Positions 37,160 to 47,854 of a stretch of 64,000 nucleotides of DNA are shown piece by piece. Position numbers and translations under genes: made by a program. The notes below the pieces were generated by a model. It ran no database searches and had not been told where the DNA came from. It saw only the letters and a list, made by a program, of their open reading frames with translations. Numbering within the stretch: position 1 is the first letter of the stretch; each line of letters begins with the position of its first letter. Source of the stretch: Caprella mutica (Eukaryota; Arthropoda; Malacostraca; Amphipoda; Caprellidae); contig CANNZV010001192.1 in NCBI GenBank assembly GCA_947561585.1, positions 1 to 64,000 on the forward strand. Direction: 5' to 3'.

Positions 37160-38411
37160 CTGGAATTCTGTTGATATGACCTTGTCTATTCCTGAAGAGA
37201 AAGTTAAAAAAGCAAATGAATCTGCTTTAGTCCTTTTGAATAATCAACCTACCTTAAGGTCCATTTCTTCCTTCATTGGATTATTGAATAGCTTCTGCCC
37301 AGCCTTTCCTTTTGCTCCTTTATATTTTCGCAATCTACAATTCCTACAAATAGGAAAAATTAAGTCAGGTGTCCAATGGGACTCTAAAGTATCATTAGAC
37401 CCTCCTTCCATCTCAAATTTAGAGTGGTGGAAGGATTGTAAATTTCCTTTAACTGCTTCACCTTTACATGAAATCCCTTCTGAAGTCACTTTGTATACAG
37501 ATGCTTCCTTGTCTGGCTGGGCAGGAGTACTCTCTACTGGATCTACTGTATCTGATCAATGGTCCTCTGAAGAGTCTCATTTGCATATAAACTTTTTAGA
37601 GCTTAAAACCATATTCATTTGCTGTAAATTACTCAATCATCACTTAAAAAATAAGCACATACAAATTTGTTGTGATAACTTTTCTGCAGTATCATTCATA
37701 AATAAGAAAGGCGGAACTCATTCAAAGACCTTATGTCAGTTAACTTTAGAATTTTGGTCCTTCCTTAGAGAAAACAATATAGGTTGCTCTGCAACTCATA
37801 TCCCTGGTTCAGAAAACAATATCGCTGATCATTTCTCTAGATTCTCATTCAATTCTCATGAATATAGTCTTAATGAAGATTCCTTCAATTCAGTAATTAA
37901 TTCCTTAAAGTTTTCCCCTTCCATAGATTTGTTTGCCTCTAGACACAAATTTAAAGTTAAAAAATTCACTTCATGGAAATTTGATCATCTTGCTTTTAAA
38001 ACAAATGCTTTCTCCTTCCAATGGGCTAACAATAGCTACCTATTTCCACCAATCAACCTTATATCCAAATGCATACAGAAACTTACCAATGACAATGTTG
38101 AAAATGCACTGCTCATAACCCCAGCCTGGCCTGGAATCATCTCTTTACCAATCATTACCTCCATGTTAATTAATCCTCCCATCTTCATACCACGTGATCA
38201 TCTTGAAGGCCAGCTACCAACCAAGCAATACTGTAACCTGATGGCCTGGAATATTTCAAACAATCCTGCACTAATAGAAACATTTCAGTCCAGACCTCCA
38301 ACTACCTCATCAATAGCCTCTCTCAATCAACTGTCAAATGTTATGGGAGAATCTGGAATAAGTTTTATATGTTTGTTAAAGAAAAAGGAAATAACAGTAG
38401 AATTACTGTGA
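37160..38411 (+). pseudogene. DIRS RNase H and conserved downstream domain
   Basis: Open for 411 codons from 37176. The RNase H motifs are in order: TLYTDASLSGWAG (about 37492), NFLELKT (about 37595), CCDNFSAV (about 37675), and HIPGSENNIADHFSRF (about 37798). The acidic residues of the catalytic set are present. Downstream is the region found after RNase H in DIRS elements (SIDLFASRHKFKVKKF, then ALLITPAWPG). The end overlaps the recombinase frame by at least 120 bases, a normal DIRS arrangement. The part itself has no stops. It is called a pseudogene because its upstream RT is broken. Confidence 0.88.
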
Positions 38412-39235
38412 ACCTTATTTGCGAGTTCTTGTGTTTTTTGTTCAATAATGGAGGTAGTTCTAGCTCAGTGAATAGTGCGAGAAGCGCTCTGAGTTTCTTT
38501 TTCTCTTATGATTTGAATGTTAGTGGTGATATAACCATTTCTAGACTATTTAAGTACTTTTATAAAGAGAAACCTTTGAGACCGAAATATTTTACTTTCT
38601 GGCCTGTTAAAGATCTTCTGAATTATTTGTCTGATCTCCATCCGCCATCTCAATTGTCTCTAAAAATGCTGACCCTCAAGACTCTTGCCTTAATCGCTCT
38701 TACTTCTTCTGATGGAGGTCAGACTATTCATTTGATGGACATTGAGAAAACTACCCTATCAGAAGAAGATGGCATTCAATTTGTGATTTTTGATCCCCTA
38801 AAGCATACTAGAAGGGTATTGAAACCTTAAGTGATAAACTGCAATATGAGTGACATAGATTCTTTAAACGTTTGTAATTATGTCACTGCATATATGAATC
38901 GCACTTTAAGCATAAGAGCTAAAGCTATCAAAGAGGGTAAAGAAAAACCTACTAAGCTCTTCCTCTTCTGGGCAAAAAAGAGACCGGTCACTAAACAAAC
39001 CTTGACTAGATGGCTCAAATGTACTCTCAAACTATCAGGTATAGATGACTCTCAATTTTCGTCCCACTCATATAGAGGAGCTGGTCTATCGAGTGCATTC
39101 AGTCAAGGTGCAAATATCATGCAAATCGTTAAAGCTGGCTCGTGGACCAGTACTGATACTTTCAGGAGGCATTACTTTGCTCCAGAAAATGACTCTGAAG
39201 TGGGCAAAATTATTCTAAATCAGATGAATAAGTAA
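38291..39235 (+). pseudogene. DIRS tyrosine recombinase (YR)
   Basis: Joins the circular DNA intermediate to the target by strand exchange. It starts in a frame overlapping the end of the RNase H ORF. The N-terminal block STVKCYGRIWNKFYMF is typical of the core-binding domain. One in-frame TAA (38828-38830) splits it. C-terminal motifs: SHSYRGAGLSSAF (H-x-x-R), then GSWTSTDTFRRHYF with the nucleophilic tyrosine, ending at 39235. The first catalytic arginine is expected two residues before QT-H in a block reading SSDGGQTIH. Glycine (GGA) is seen there, one base from AGA. So the copy is dead by both the stop and probably this substitution. Confidence 0.88.
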
Positions 39236-39322
39236 GAATTCTTTAGTTGTGTTTTTTTTTTATTATTTAAATTTCTATTGTTTTGTTTATTTTATACATG
39301 TTTGATTTCAACTTTGGAATCT

Positions 39323-39424
39323 AAGCTGTGGTTTGTCAAAGCACATAATCTAGAATTCAAAGATTATGCTAGGATACTCACCTCTGAAGCATAATCTGAA
39401 TTCTTGATATGTCGTTGACAAACC
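39323..39424 (+). repeat. DIRS internal complementary region
   Basis: 39323-39355 is the reverse complement of the extreme left end (34341-34373). 39356-39424 is the reverse complement of the extreme right end (39571-39641). The junction falls at gaa/ttc, where the two ends meet in the circular intermediate. Confidence 0.9.
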
Positions 39425-39463
39425 ATAATTGATCTCCCTCCCACCTCCCAAATCAAACATGTC

Positions 39464-39641
39464 CCTCAGATAACTGAGTTATCTACCACAGAGGTTCACC
39501 TGTTCACTTACCTTTCTTTTTCGTATCAGAAATAACGGGCGATCCAAGAAAGGCGCTTGGGGAACAAGCTGTGGTTTGTCAACGACATATTAAGAATTCA
39601 GATTATGCTTCGGAGGTGAGTATCCTAGCATAATCTTTGAA
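39464..39641 (+). repeat. DIRS right inverted terminal repeat with extension
   Basis: 39464-39586 pairs with the left terminal repeat. The outer 39571-39641 is unique to this end and pairs with the internal complementary region, so the two termini are unequal, as in DIRS-1. Confidence 0.88.
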
Positions 39642-40760
39642 GTTCCAAGTTATCAGGCGATTCCTAATTTTCGGTTACGTTTGAAATATAGTTTACTGTA
39701 TATAGCTACTTAATACCTAATTAAAATGAAAGTTGATTAATTTTTTTTTTATAGATTTTCTTAGGCGACCGAAAATGTGGAACCGTCCGATATTTTGGAA
39801 CTTATCCTAGTATCTTAAGTAAGGGGTCTGATAGTCAATATATTTTAAAACTAGTTAGTCTACCTATAGGTAAGGTTACACAGGTAAATTCGTTTCTTTA
39901 ATTTCTGAATTGAGGCCCTATTAAGAGAGTCTCAAAATCATTCTGAAATTAGTTTAGCTATATATTGAATTGCTGAATATCATAATAAGCTCAATTTATG
40001 GTAGGTTCTATTTATTTCACGAGTGCTTCGAAGCCATGTTGGTTATTAATGTTTCTGAGAAAAGAGGCCACAGTTAGTACCTATTTACCTATACTTGACC
40101 CTAGTTTTCTATGACCGGGAGAACTCCATCCAGTGAGGTAGTCGGAGGAGAACACCGTCCAGGGATTTAGCAGGGAGAAAACTCCAACCAGAGGTGAGCC
40201 TTTTGATATATCATACTTTTTTGGTATTTAATTAAAGTCTAAATTAAGAGTATATAATGAACAAAATTATGAGAAGTAGCCAGGAGAATCCATTGCATTT
40301 ATTAGAGCTAAATTTATACTGCATCTGAAGATTTATAATTTGTTTAATATTTTATTTAAATAATTTACTTATATGAAACAATTCTCAGTTAATAATTCGC
40401 TTCATTTCTTTATTAATATGGTTTTCTATATTTTCTGAATCTACTTTGAGATCATTATGAAGAATTGATGGAGTAGATCAACGTCATCAACTATCGGAGT
40501 CCTCTTCAATCCCTTTGGATGATTCAGGAACAATTATGCTAGTTCAAAGTAGGTATTTGAAAATAAAAGATGATTTTTAAATGTGTATTTGCAATATGAT
40601 TAGCTCTTACTTTTTCATATGCTTTTAGGGATTCCAGACATGAAAAGAATATCGAAGCTGTCGCTATCTCATCACAAGAGGAAAAAGAGTTGATGATGTT
40701 ATTGATAATGTATATAAACGATACTATAAATTTATATTATATATATATTAATATATATAC
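39642..40760. other. Spacer between DIRS and BEL elements
   Basis: AT-rich with no gene. 40110-40200 has three weakly similar blocks (gggagaactccatccag, ggagaacaccgtccag, gggagaaaactccaaccag). The right edge is an AT microsatellite, the BEL insertion target. Confidence 0.4.
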
Positions 40761-41565
40761 AATGCGGGAGGAGAATCCAAACGTGTGACCATGAACAGAG
40801 CTTTATTCAAAGAATGTAACAGCGCGCTACTGAAATATAAAAAAAAAGATTCTTAAAACTCTGAACAATAAAATTTACCTAATTAAACTTTACACATATT
40901 GGTATCAGAACAAACTAAAACTTTATTACATCAGTTAAAAATGGACAAATTCACCACGCCATGATAAATATAAAATATCTCTGCTAACAGTTAAAATATA
41001 CAAATAGTAGCACATATTCCCAAATTAATCAGTAGTGGGATTTAGGTCAGTGAGCTCAATCACCGTCACCTCTTACATCATTAAACTACTTGTTACTATC
41101 CGCAATAGATTCACTACTTCTCACCTGACTGTTTTGGATTCGTGTTTATTACACGGTGATAAAGTTTCTCCCAGCACTGCAATAGCCCTTCTACACTCCT
41201 TGTAACTTAAGAACTTTTACTAGCAAAACTAATTTCAAACCGTCTCAAATAATCTAAACTAATGATCTACAATCTGAATAATTCAGGCACCAATCTAAAA
41301 TAAGGCATAGACTGAATAAATCAATCACAAAGGAACGACAGTACTAAATAAGGAATTGCTTCCTTCACCCACAAATTAAGGAGGCTGAAGGGAAGCGAAC
41401 ACCTGCTAACTTACGCACCATTCAAAATACACTAACTATATTCTACCTACATTCTACTGCCCTACCTATCTCTCACACTGAACAATATTCGATTGAACAC
41501 TATTTCAATATATGTCTCCCTCTGGTGGAGGAGTTTGTAAACTTAAATCATGAATGCATTTAATA
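40761..41565 (-). repeat. BEL/Pao 3' LTR
   Basis: 805 bases, near-identical to 47855-48659. On the minus strand a purine-rich tract (gagaaggga, 41567-41575) directly precedes it, the expected position of a polypurine tract. Confidence 0.93.
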
Positions 41566-41625
41566 GTCCCTTCTCGGGAATTCGTTCCACACTCTTGTCC
41601 TGTTCAATACAGGATCTAATATTAT

Positions 41626-44600
41626 TTATGGCAGTTCTTCGTTCTCGATTAACATAATCAGCTTTGATATTGGTCTTACGTATGTTCTACCCTTAGAGTT
41701 CAGAGTCAAACTTCTAACTAGTCCGTCTGAGCTTGTTTTTACATTCATGACTCGACCTACGGGCCAATGACATCTAGGTTGAGTTTCATCAATCATCAAG
41801 ACAATATCTCCAATCTTCACGTTTCTTTTTTGTTCGACCCACTTCGCACGACCTTGCAGAGAACTACGATAATCGCGGCACCAACGTTTCCAAAATTGAT
41901 CTGCGATAGCTTGAATGTGCTCATATCTCTTGCATACATCAGGCACTGTCTTTGGCACGTTTCCCTCAAATATCATAGAAGTTCCAAGATTGAGCAATTT
42001 TTGTGGATTTAGTACTCCCTCTGAAGGATCATCACCAACTATAATCAAAGGTCTGCTATTAACAATTGCTTCAACTTCACAGAAAACAGTTTGAAGACTG
42101 TCATCAGTGAACGTTTTCCGACCCATCACAGACTCAAGTACTCTCCTCACAGTGCGTATCACCCTTTCCCATATTCCACCGAAATGAGACGCCTTAGGGG
42201 TATTAAATTCCCATCTTACATCCATTTTTCCAACACCGTACAACACACGAGCATTTCCTAACGATTCCAATAATTCTCTTTTCGCACCAACAAAATTAGT
42301 TCCATTGTCTGAACAAAACAATCTTACCATACCTCTGCGAGACATGAACCTCCTGATAGCCCTGAGTATAGCTTCAGATGACAAATCTTGTGCTATCTCA
42401 AGGTGCACGGCTCTAACATTCATACAAGTGAAAATCACTCCATACCGTTTTACTTGCGTTTTTCCACGACCCACAGACACGTAGAAAGGCCCAAAACAAT
42501 CCAATCCAGTAAAAGTGAATGCTGGTACATGGTCTGCAACTCTTTCCTCAGGTAAGCAAGCCATTTTTTGTTGGAGAGACTTCCCCTGAACCTTTTTGCA
42601 CAAGACGCATTTGGAAATTACTCTACGTACAGTTGAATATCCACGTATTATCCAAAACATTTCCCTTGTCCATCCTAATACTGTAGATACTCCAAGATGA
42701 CCTGCTCTAGCATGACAGTCACGAATAATCAATGTTGTCACGTGATGATCCGGCAACACAATTGGATGTCTACTATTATATGGTAGCTCACTGTTACTTA
42801 ATCTCCCGCCTACTCTTATCAGATCATTATTCAAGAACACGCCCAAATTTGAGAGAACACTTCCCTTTCTAACAGACATTCCCTTTGTCAAACACTCGTA
42901 CTCTGAACTAAATCGTTCACCCTGTACAATCTTCAAAATACATCTCTCTGCTTTCTCAGTTTCGCCAACCGTAAGTCCTTTACTGTCGGGATCGAGCTTT
43001 TTCTTATTAGAAACAAACCTTATGAACTTTTGAAGCCATCCAACTGCGCGTATTAAAGCTCGCCATTCGGAATAACGTTCGAACAATGTGATCATTGGGC
43101 TACACCCTATAGCAAGGGCCAGGACAGGAACATCTCTTTTTACTTCCAGGTCCTCTGTCGAATTGAAGTCAGCTGCCTTCTCTTCAATCGGCCACTCACT
43201 CTCTCTATTTAGAAGAAAGCTGGATCCTTTCTTCCACCTCTCAGTAAACTGTCCACGAGATCCTTCGTCCGCTGGATTGGAACCAGTATTAACATATCGC
43301 CACTCGTGTAGGTTCGTTTTCCTCTTTATCTCTGATACTCTGTTCGCCACAAATGTTTGATATCGGAGCTTATCGTTGCGTAAGTATCTTAGAACCGTCA
43401 TACTGTCAGTCCACAAAAAAGTCTTATCAAACGAAGTTTTCAAAGTTTTCTTTAATCTATGGCACATTCGAGATACCAGAGTGGCAGCAACTAATTCCAG
43501 TCTTGGCACAGTGACTGATTTGAGTGGATTCACCCTTGCGTTTCCCATTACAAATGTGCAATCCACCTCTCCATTAAATTGTTCTACTCGCACGTAAGCA
43601 ACTGCGGCATGTCCTCGCTCACATGCATCACCAAATATATGCAATTGCAGACAACTAACTGTGTCAAATCTACCTATAACATTTCGAGGTACATTCGTCT
43701 GCTGTATAAAATGCATGCTTAATATCCAAGTCTTTGCTCTCTCTTCATGAGATTCATTTAACTTACCATCCCATTCAAGTACCCCATCCTCCCGAATGAC
43801 GTCTTGAAATAAGATTCGACCCTGCAATACCAAAGGAGCTAACAATCCTAACGGATCGTACACCCCTGCAATGGATGATAACAGTTTTCTCTTTGTTGCT
43901 GGTGTTTCCCTAGTTGCATTTACTACCCCAAGACTATCAGAAGCCACATTCCACACAACTCCTAAGGCTTTTTGACAGCTCTTTTCAGCATCCACATCTC
44001 CTGCTAGATCCCTTTGAATCTCATCAACGTTACTAACATATTTACACAAATTGAATCCCCCCATAGAACATAGATTTTTTATCTTAAGCGCCTCTGTCCG
44101 CATCAACGACAAACTACTTCCGGATCTTAAGCAATCATCTACGTAGAAATTATCAGTCAATATATTTCTAACAGACTTGTTGAAAGTGTCGTGCATATCA
44201 TCCCCTAGTTTACGTAGCGCATAGTTAGCGATGCTAGGAGATGATGACGCGCCAAAAGGATGCACAGCCATCTGGAATTCGTGAATTTGTCCACCTTCTA
44301 TACCTCCATCCCACCAAAAGAATCGCAAGTATTTTCGATGCTTCTCCGGCACCAAGACTTGATGAAACATAGCTTCTATGTCAGCTGTGTATGCAACGCA
44401 ACCTTCTCTAAATCTTAATAATACATCGATGAGTTGCGTTGCCAGGTCAGGGCCAGAGTAAAGCAAATCGTTCAGCGATAAGCCATTACTCTTTGCAGCA
44501 CAGTCAAAAACTATTCGAACCTTATCTGGTTTTGCTGGATGTTTCACAGCGAAATGAGGTATGTACCATTTCCCTTTAGAATTTGAACATTCAACCTTTT

Positions 44601-47496
44601 CAACATACCCCTTCCTTATTAAATCTTCCATTCCCCCTTCGTATTGTTTTCGTAACTCAGGATCTTTTTCTAATTTTTTCTTTAAACCCATAACACGCCT
44701 GTAAGCAGAAGACCGTGTGTCTGGCAAGTCACTTGAGTGTTCGCGCATTGGTAAAGGAATCTCATAATGAGTATTTACACTATGACAACCATCCTCTACC
44801 AATTTTAACCAATGCTCATCTTCTCCAGAAAACCCTTCCTTATCCTCGACCAACCCCTCAAATCCCCTTTCAAATGCACACTCAACCAATCTCTTAATCT
44901 CTTCTGTATTTATTCGCACCTTATTAACAGGAACATTACTAGAAGACTGACCTGCAATCAATCCGATCACAGACCAACCCAAGAGTGACCTGATGGCGTA
45001 AGGATCTCCTGATCGTGGTGCTACTCTTATTTCTATAGGTCCGTGCGCAGCAGGTACATTTGAACCTAACATCAAATCAACATCTCTTACCACATTCAAT
45101 TCAATACCCTGCAAATGATCCCACCTAGCAATCTCACTCCTATCAATTACATCTTTCTTGTTTATTGGTATTTTGTTTACAACATAAACCGGTGGCAGCG
45201 GTATCCACTCTTCTTCATTTTCACCCTTCACTGTCAGACCGGAAACTAGATAGGTCTTTTCCCTTTTACTCGCATGTAAGGTTTCAGCGTGGAGAAAAGC
45301 TTCATGAATATCACCTTTACTGATGTTCAGTTTATCTAGAAGTCTAGAAGTACAAAACGAGACAGCACTACCTTGGTCCAAGAATACTGATATATGCGAT
45401 ATGGAATTGGAATTACTCCTTATGACCGCTGGTAGAACCGCCATTGCTCCTATATCAGTCCCTTCTCTTATGGATACTCTTCCAATAGGTACCCTGTTTC
45501 CCTGCTCAGAATTAGAATTGAAGACCCTATCAGATCCAATTTCATTTAGTTCCCCACCATTACTAAACTTTGGATCATTTCTATTTGATCCATTTTGAAT
45601 GCGTCGAGAAGTGTTTCCAAAGCTGGGCGTAAAACTACTCCAATCTGTTCCCGACAAGCTTCTATCAACATGCAACATCTCATGGTGATATCTATCACAC
45701 TTATTACAAATTTTAGGTCTAGGACAATTGTTAGCAGAATGTCCCTCCACCAAGCAAATAAAGCAGGCTCTTCGCTTCTTTACTAAATCGAAACGATTGT
45801 TCACTTGCAATCCCTTAAAATATCTACAAGATTCAATCTTATGCGAGTCACCACATTGGTAGCACTTGGGGCTAAAATTTAATTCCCCGTCTCGCTTGGT
45901 ATTACTGAAATGATTATCTTTCTCCACTTGCCCAGATTCAAAATGATCGTTGCCAAATGAAACCACGTTGATAGGTATCACTTTTCGATTGCGACTGTTC
46001 ACCGTACTAGTTCCCACAAAGAGTTTATGCATGACTTCCTTTCCGAATATTGGATCAGAATCGGTTCTGGCAGCTTGTTCGACGAATCTGACTAAATCCA
46101 TATACACTATTTGACCTCCTTCCTCCCTTTTCCTTGATACTAACTGTCTCCATCTATCCTGCAACCCAAACGAAAGCTTAGATATCAGCAGTCTAATAGT
46201 TTTGGGATGTTCTAATTCACTTTTCCCTGAAGGTACTTGATCGACAACATTACCGGTCAATCTTAGCGATACGGCAAAGGCCCGCAGCGCTTCAACATCA
46301 TCCCTTCCAACGGTAGGACGAGAAAGCAATTTATCGATAAATTCAGATCCTACGAGCTCCGGTGCGCCATATTTTTCATTGTACCATTTCCATATCTCAG
46401 TTAAGCCCCTTCGCGAATCCATATATAAAGCTGCCTTGACTAGTTCCCGGGGCTCGCCTCTAGTATACTGGTAAATGTAATGCAGTTTCTCTCCTTCATC
46501 AATAGTTTTAGAATTCATGATGGACTGCATAGATTGTTTAAAGATCGTATATTCACTAGCTTCGCCAGAAAAGACTTCAATCTCATGTTTTGGTAAACAC
46601 ATCCGTAAGCTGTTGGCAGTTAACTCCCGTAACATGATATTATCTTTTTTCTCTGAAAGATTTTCCCCACCAACACCCTGTCCATCAAGCTTCCCGTTCT
46701 CTTTCTTACTGCTATTCGCATTGTTATTATTCTCGGCTTCTTTCAATTGCTGAATTTCTAGATACTGTCTATCTTGCCTCCATAAATTACTTTCCTCTAT
46801 TATTTGCTTAGGTGTCGATTGGAAATTCTGAACTTCTCCCAAATCTACCCGAGCATATCTTCCCCAAGCCTCCGCTTCAACTCTAAGCGCATCATCTCTT
46901 GCTTCTCTCTCCAACGCCATTATTTCCTCTTCTAACTCTAGTTCACGCAATTTCTCCTTTAATTCTTCATCTCGTCGTAGTTTCTCTTTTTCTAATCGCT
47001 CTTTTTGACTCTGTCTTTTCAATCTTTCCAACTGTTCTAACTTATCATTCTGAGCTGCCTCTACCTTTCTCCTAACTTCTACTCTCCTTCTTTCTAAGGC
47101 TGACAACGATGTCATGCAAGTGGAAGTGCGAGATACCATCGATACATGAGAACCTACTCCCTTCTGTTTTACTTTCTTTGCGACAGCACCTACCTGAGAA
47201 ACGCTATCTTCTGGTCTAATATCATCGTTGGCACCCACTTGTTCACCCACATTGACACTATTGTTTTTAACCATCACCTCAGTACACTTAACCTCCTGAA
47301 TCACACCATCTTCGTTCTGATCACTCATCTCGACTCTTCTACCCGTTCTAACTAACTCTAAAACCTTGTCAACAGTCAATTTTCTCTCTCTCATCACTTC
47401 TTCCAATCTACAAAGCAAATCATTTTTAGCCCCTGCCGAAGATTCACCTAAGCTAGCGAGAGCTATCTTTAAACTGCTAATGGTTAGCTTTTCCAT
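41626..47496 (-). CDS. BEL/Pao gag-protease-RT-RNase H-integrase polyprotein
   Basis: A single frame of about 1,956 residues from the ATG at 47494-47496. An upstream in-frame ATG at 47655 adds 53 residues of hydrophobic leader-like sequence, so I prefer the second. Domains in order: SAP-like N-terminus (LKIALASLGESSAGAK); charged coiled coil, about 135-212; DUF1759-type gag, about 295-450; two CCHC knuckles (first CYQCGDSHKIESC, from residue 545); aspartic protease with LDQGSA (D707); RT with YVDD (1118-1121); RNase H with HIFGDAC and LWTDS; integrase with a zinc finger (CHARAGHLG, CVLC) and D1666, D1730, E1777 (GLDCFGP, SDNGTNF, IWERV); C-terminal DUF5641-type region. No stop or frameshift. 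Retroviral-type maturation and DNA integration are known for the family; activity here is inferred. Confidence 0.95.
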   Translation of the reverse strand: MEKLTISSLKIALASLGESSAGAKNDLLCRLEEVMRERKLTVDKVLELVRTGRRVEMSDQNEDGVIQEVKCTEVMVKNNSVNVGEQVGANDDIRPEDSVSQVGAVAKKVKQKGVGSHVSMVSRTSTCMTSLSALERRRVEVRRKVEAAQNDKLEQLERLKRQSQKERLEKEKLRRDEELKEKLRELELEEEIMALEREARDDALRVEAEAWGRYARVDLGEVQNFQSTPKQIIEESNLWRQDRQYLEIQQLKEAENNNNANSSKKENGKLDGQGVGGENLSEKKDNIMLRELTANSLRMCLPKHEIEVFSGEASEYTIFKQSMQSIMNSKTIDEGEKLHYIYQYTRGEPRELVKAALYMDSRRGLTEIWKWYNEKYGAPELVGSEFIDKLLSRPTVGRDDVEALRAFAVSLRLTGNVVDQVPSGKSELEHPKTIRLLISKLSFGLQDRWRQLVSRKREEGGQIVYMDLVRFVEQAARTDSDPIFGKEVMHKLFVGTSTVNSRNRKVIPINVVSFGNDHFESGQVEKDNHFSNTKRDGELNFSPKCYQCGDSHKIESCRYFKGLQVNNRFDLVKKRRACFICLVEGHSANNCPRPKICNKCDRYHHEMLHVDRSLSGTDWSSFTPSFGNTSRRIQNGSNRNDPKFSNGGELNEIGSDRVFNSNSEQGNRVPIGRVSIREGTDIGAMAVLPAVIRSNSNSISHISVFLDQGSAVSFCTSRLLDKLNISKGDIHEAFLHAETLHASKREKTYLVSGLTVKGENEEEWIPLPPVYVVNKIPINKKDVIDRSEIARWDHLQGIELNVVRDVDLMLGSNVPAAHGPIEIRVAPRSGDPYAIRSLLGWSVIGLIAGQSSSNVPVNKVRINTEEIKRLVECAFERGFEGLVEDKEGFSGEDEHWLKLVEDGCHSVNTHYEIPLPMREHSSDLPDTRSSAYRRVMGLKKKLEKDPELRKQYEGGMEDLIRKGYVEKVECSNSKGKWYIPHFAVKHPAKPDKVRIVFDCAAKSNGLSLNDLLYSGPDLATQLIDVLLRFREGCVAYTADIEAMFHQVLVPEKHRKYLRFFWWDGGIEGGQIHEFQMAVHPFGASSSPSIANYALRKLGDDMHDTFNKSVRNILTDNFYVDDCLRSGSSLSLMRTEALKIKNLCSMGGFNLCKYVSNVDEIQRDLAGDVDAEKSCQKALGVVWNVASDSLGVVNATRETPATKRKLLSSIAGVYDPLGLLAPLVLQGRILFQDVIREDGVLEWDGKLNESHEERAKTWILSMHFIQQTNVPRNVIGRFDTVSCLQLHIFGDACERGHAAVAYVRVEQFNGEVDCTFVMGNARVNPLKSVTVPRLELVAATLVSRMCHRLKKTLKTSFDKTFLWTDSMTVLRYLRNDKLRYQTFVANRVSEIKRKTNLHEWRYVNTGSNPADEGSRGQFTERWKKGSSFLLNRESEWPIEEKAADFNSTEDLEVKRDVPVLALAIGCSPMITLFERYSEWRALIRAVGWLQKFIRFVSNKKKLDPDSKGLTVGETEKAERCILKIVQGERFSSEYECLTKGMSVRKGSVLSNLGVFLNNDLIRVGGRLSNSELPYNSRHPIVLPDHHVTTLIIRDCHARAGHLGVSTVLGWTREMFWIIRGYSTVRRVISKCVLCKKVQGKSLQQKMACLPEERVADHVPAFTFTGLDCFGPFYVSVGRGKTQVKRYGVIFTCMNVRAVHLEIAQDLSSEAILRAIRRFMSRRGMVRLFCSDNGTNFVGAKRELLESLGNARVLYGVGKMDVRWEFNTPKASHFGGIWERVIRTVRRVLESVMGRKTFTDDSLQTVFCEVEAIVNSRPLIIVGDDPSEGVLNPQKLLNLGTSMIFEGNVPKTVPDVCKRYEHIQAIADQFWKRWCRDYRSSLQGRAKWVEQKRNVKIGDIVLMIDETQPRCHWPVGRVMNVKTSSDGLVRSLTLNSKGRTYVRPISKLIMLIENEELP

Positions 47497-47654
47497 AACA
47501 AAATATCTTCTAAGTTTTGCCTTAAAAAAAAACCAACCCGTTAGTGAACACTCAGAAAATGTGATATTTCTGCTTAAACAATGACGCAGTAAGATTATGA
47601 CTCTCCAAATTGAGATATGATCATAATATATGAAAAAATAGAAGTTACTGCCCA

Positions 47655-47854
47655 CTGTCTATCCACAGCTATCTTGTAAATGTAAGATAGATGGTAGTGA
47701 ATCTTGGTTGGCTTCAACTACAACTTATTTCACCACAGCTCTTTCTCTTGTTTCAATTAGTGTACAGGCACTAAATTAGTGTTCCTCTTGCTACTCCCGA
47801 TTCCAAGGTACTCATCCCGCAAAGACAAGAGGGCATCCACAGTCAGTACTATAC
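47655..47854 (-). other. BEL/Pao 5' leader
   Basis: Minus-strand sequence between the 5' LTR and the polyprotein. About 15 bases inside the LTR edge lies tggatgccctc, the nearest TGG-starting candidate for a primer-binding site. I could not match it to a tRNA with confidence. Confidence 0.5.

Larger units (their letters stand above)
34341..39641 (+). mobile_element. DIRS-type tyrosine-recombinase retrotransposon, structurally complete, coding sequence broken
   Basis: Seen: inverted terminal repeats (34356-34475 against 39464-39586). An internal complementary region (39323-39424) has a left half that is the reverse complement of the extreme left end (34341-34373) and a right half that is the reverse complement of the extreme right end (39571-39641). 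Between them, in order, are gag-like ORF1, RT, RNase H with a downstream conserved domain, and a tyrosine recombinase in an overlapping frame. This order and end structure define DIRS elements, which integrate through a circular intermediate with recombinase rather than integrase. No target duplication is expected and none is seen. Stops and one frameshift make it non-autonomous now. Confidence 0.93.

Noticed and set aside
41767..47584. Plus-strand open frames inside the BEL element
   Set aside because: They are shadows of the long minus-strand polyprotein.
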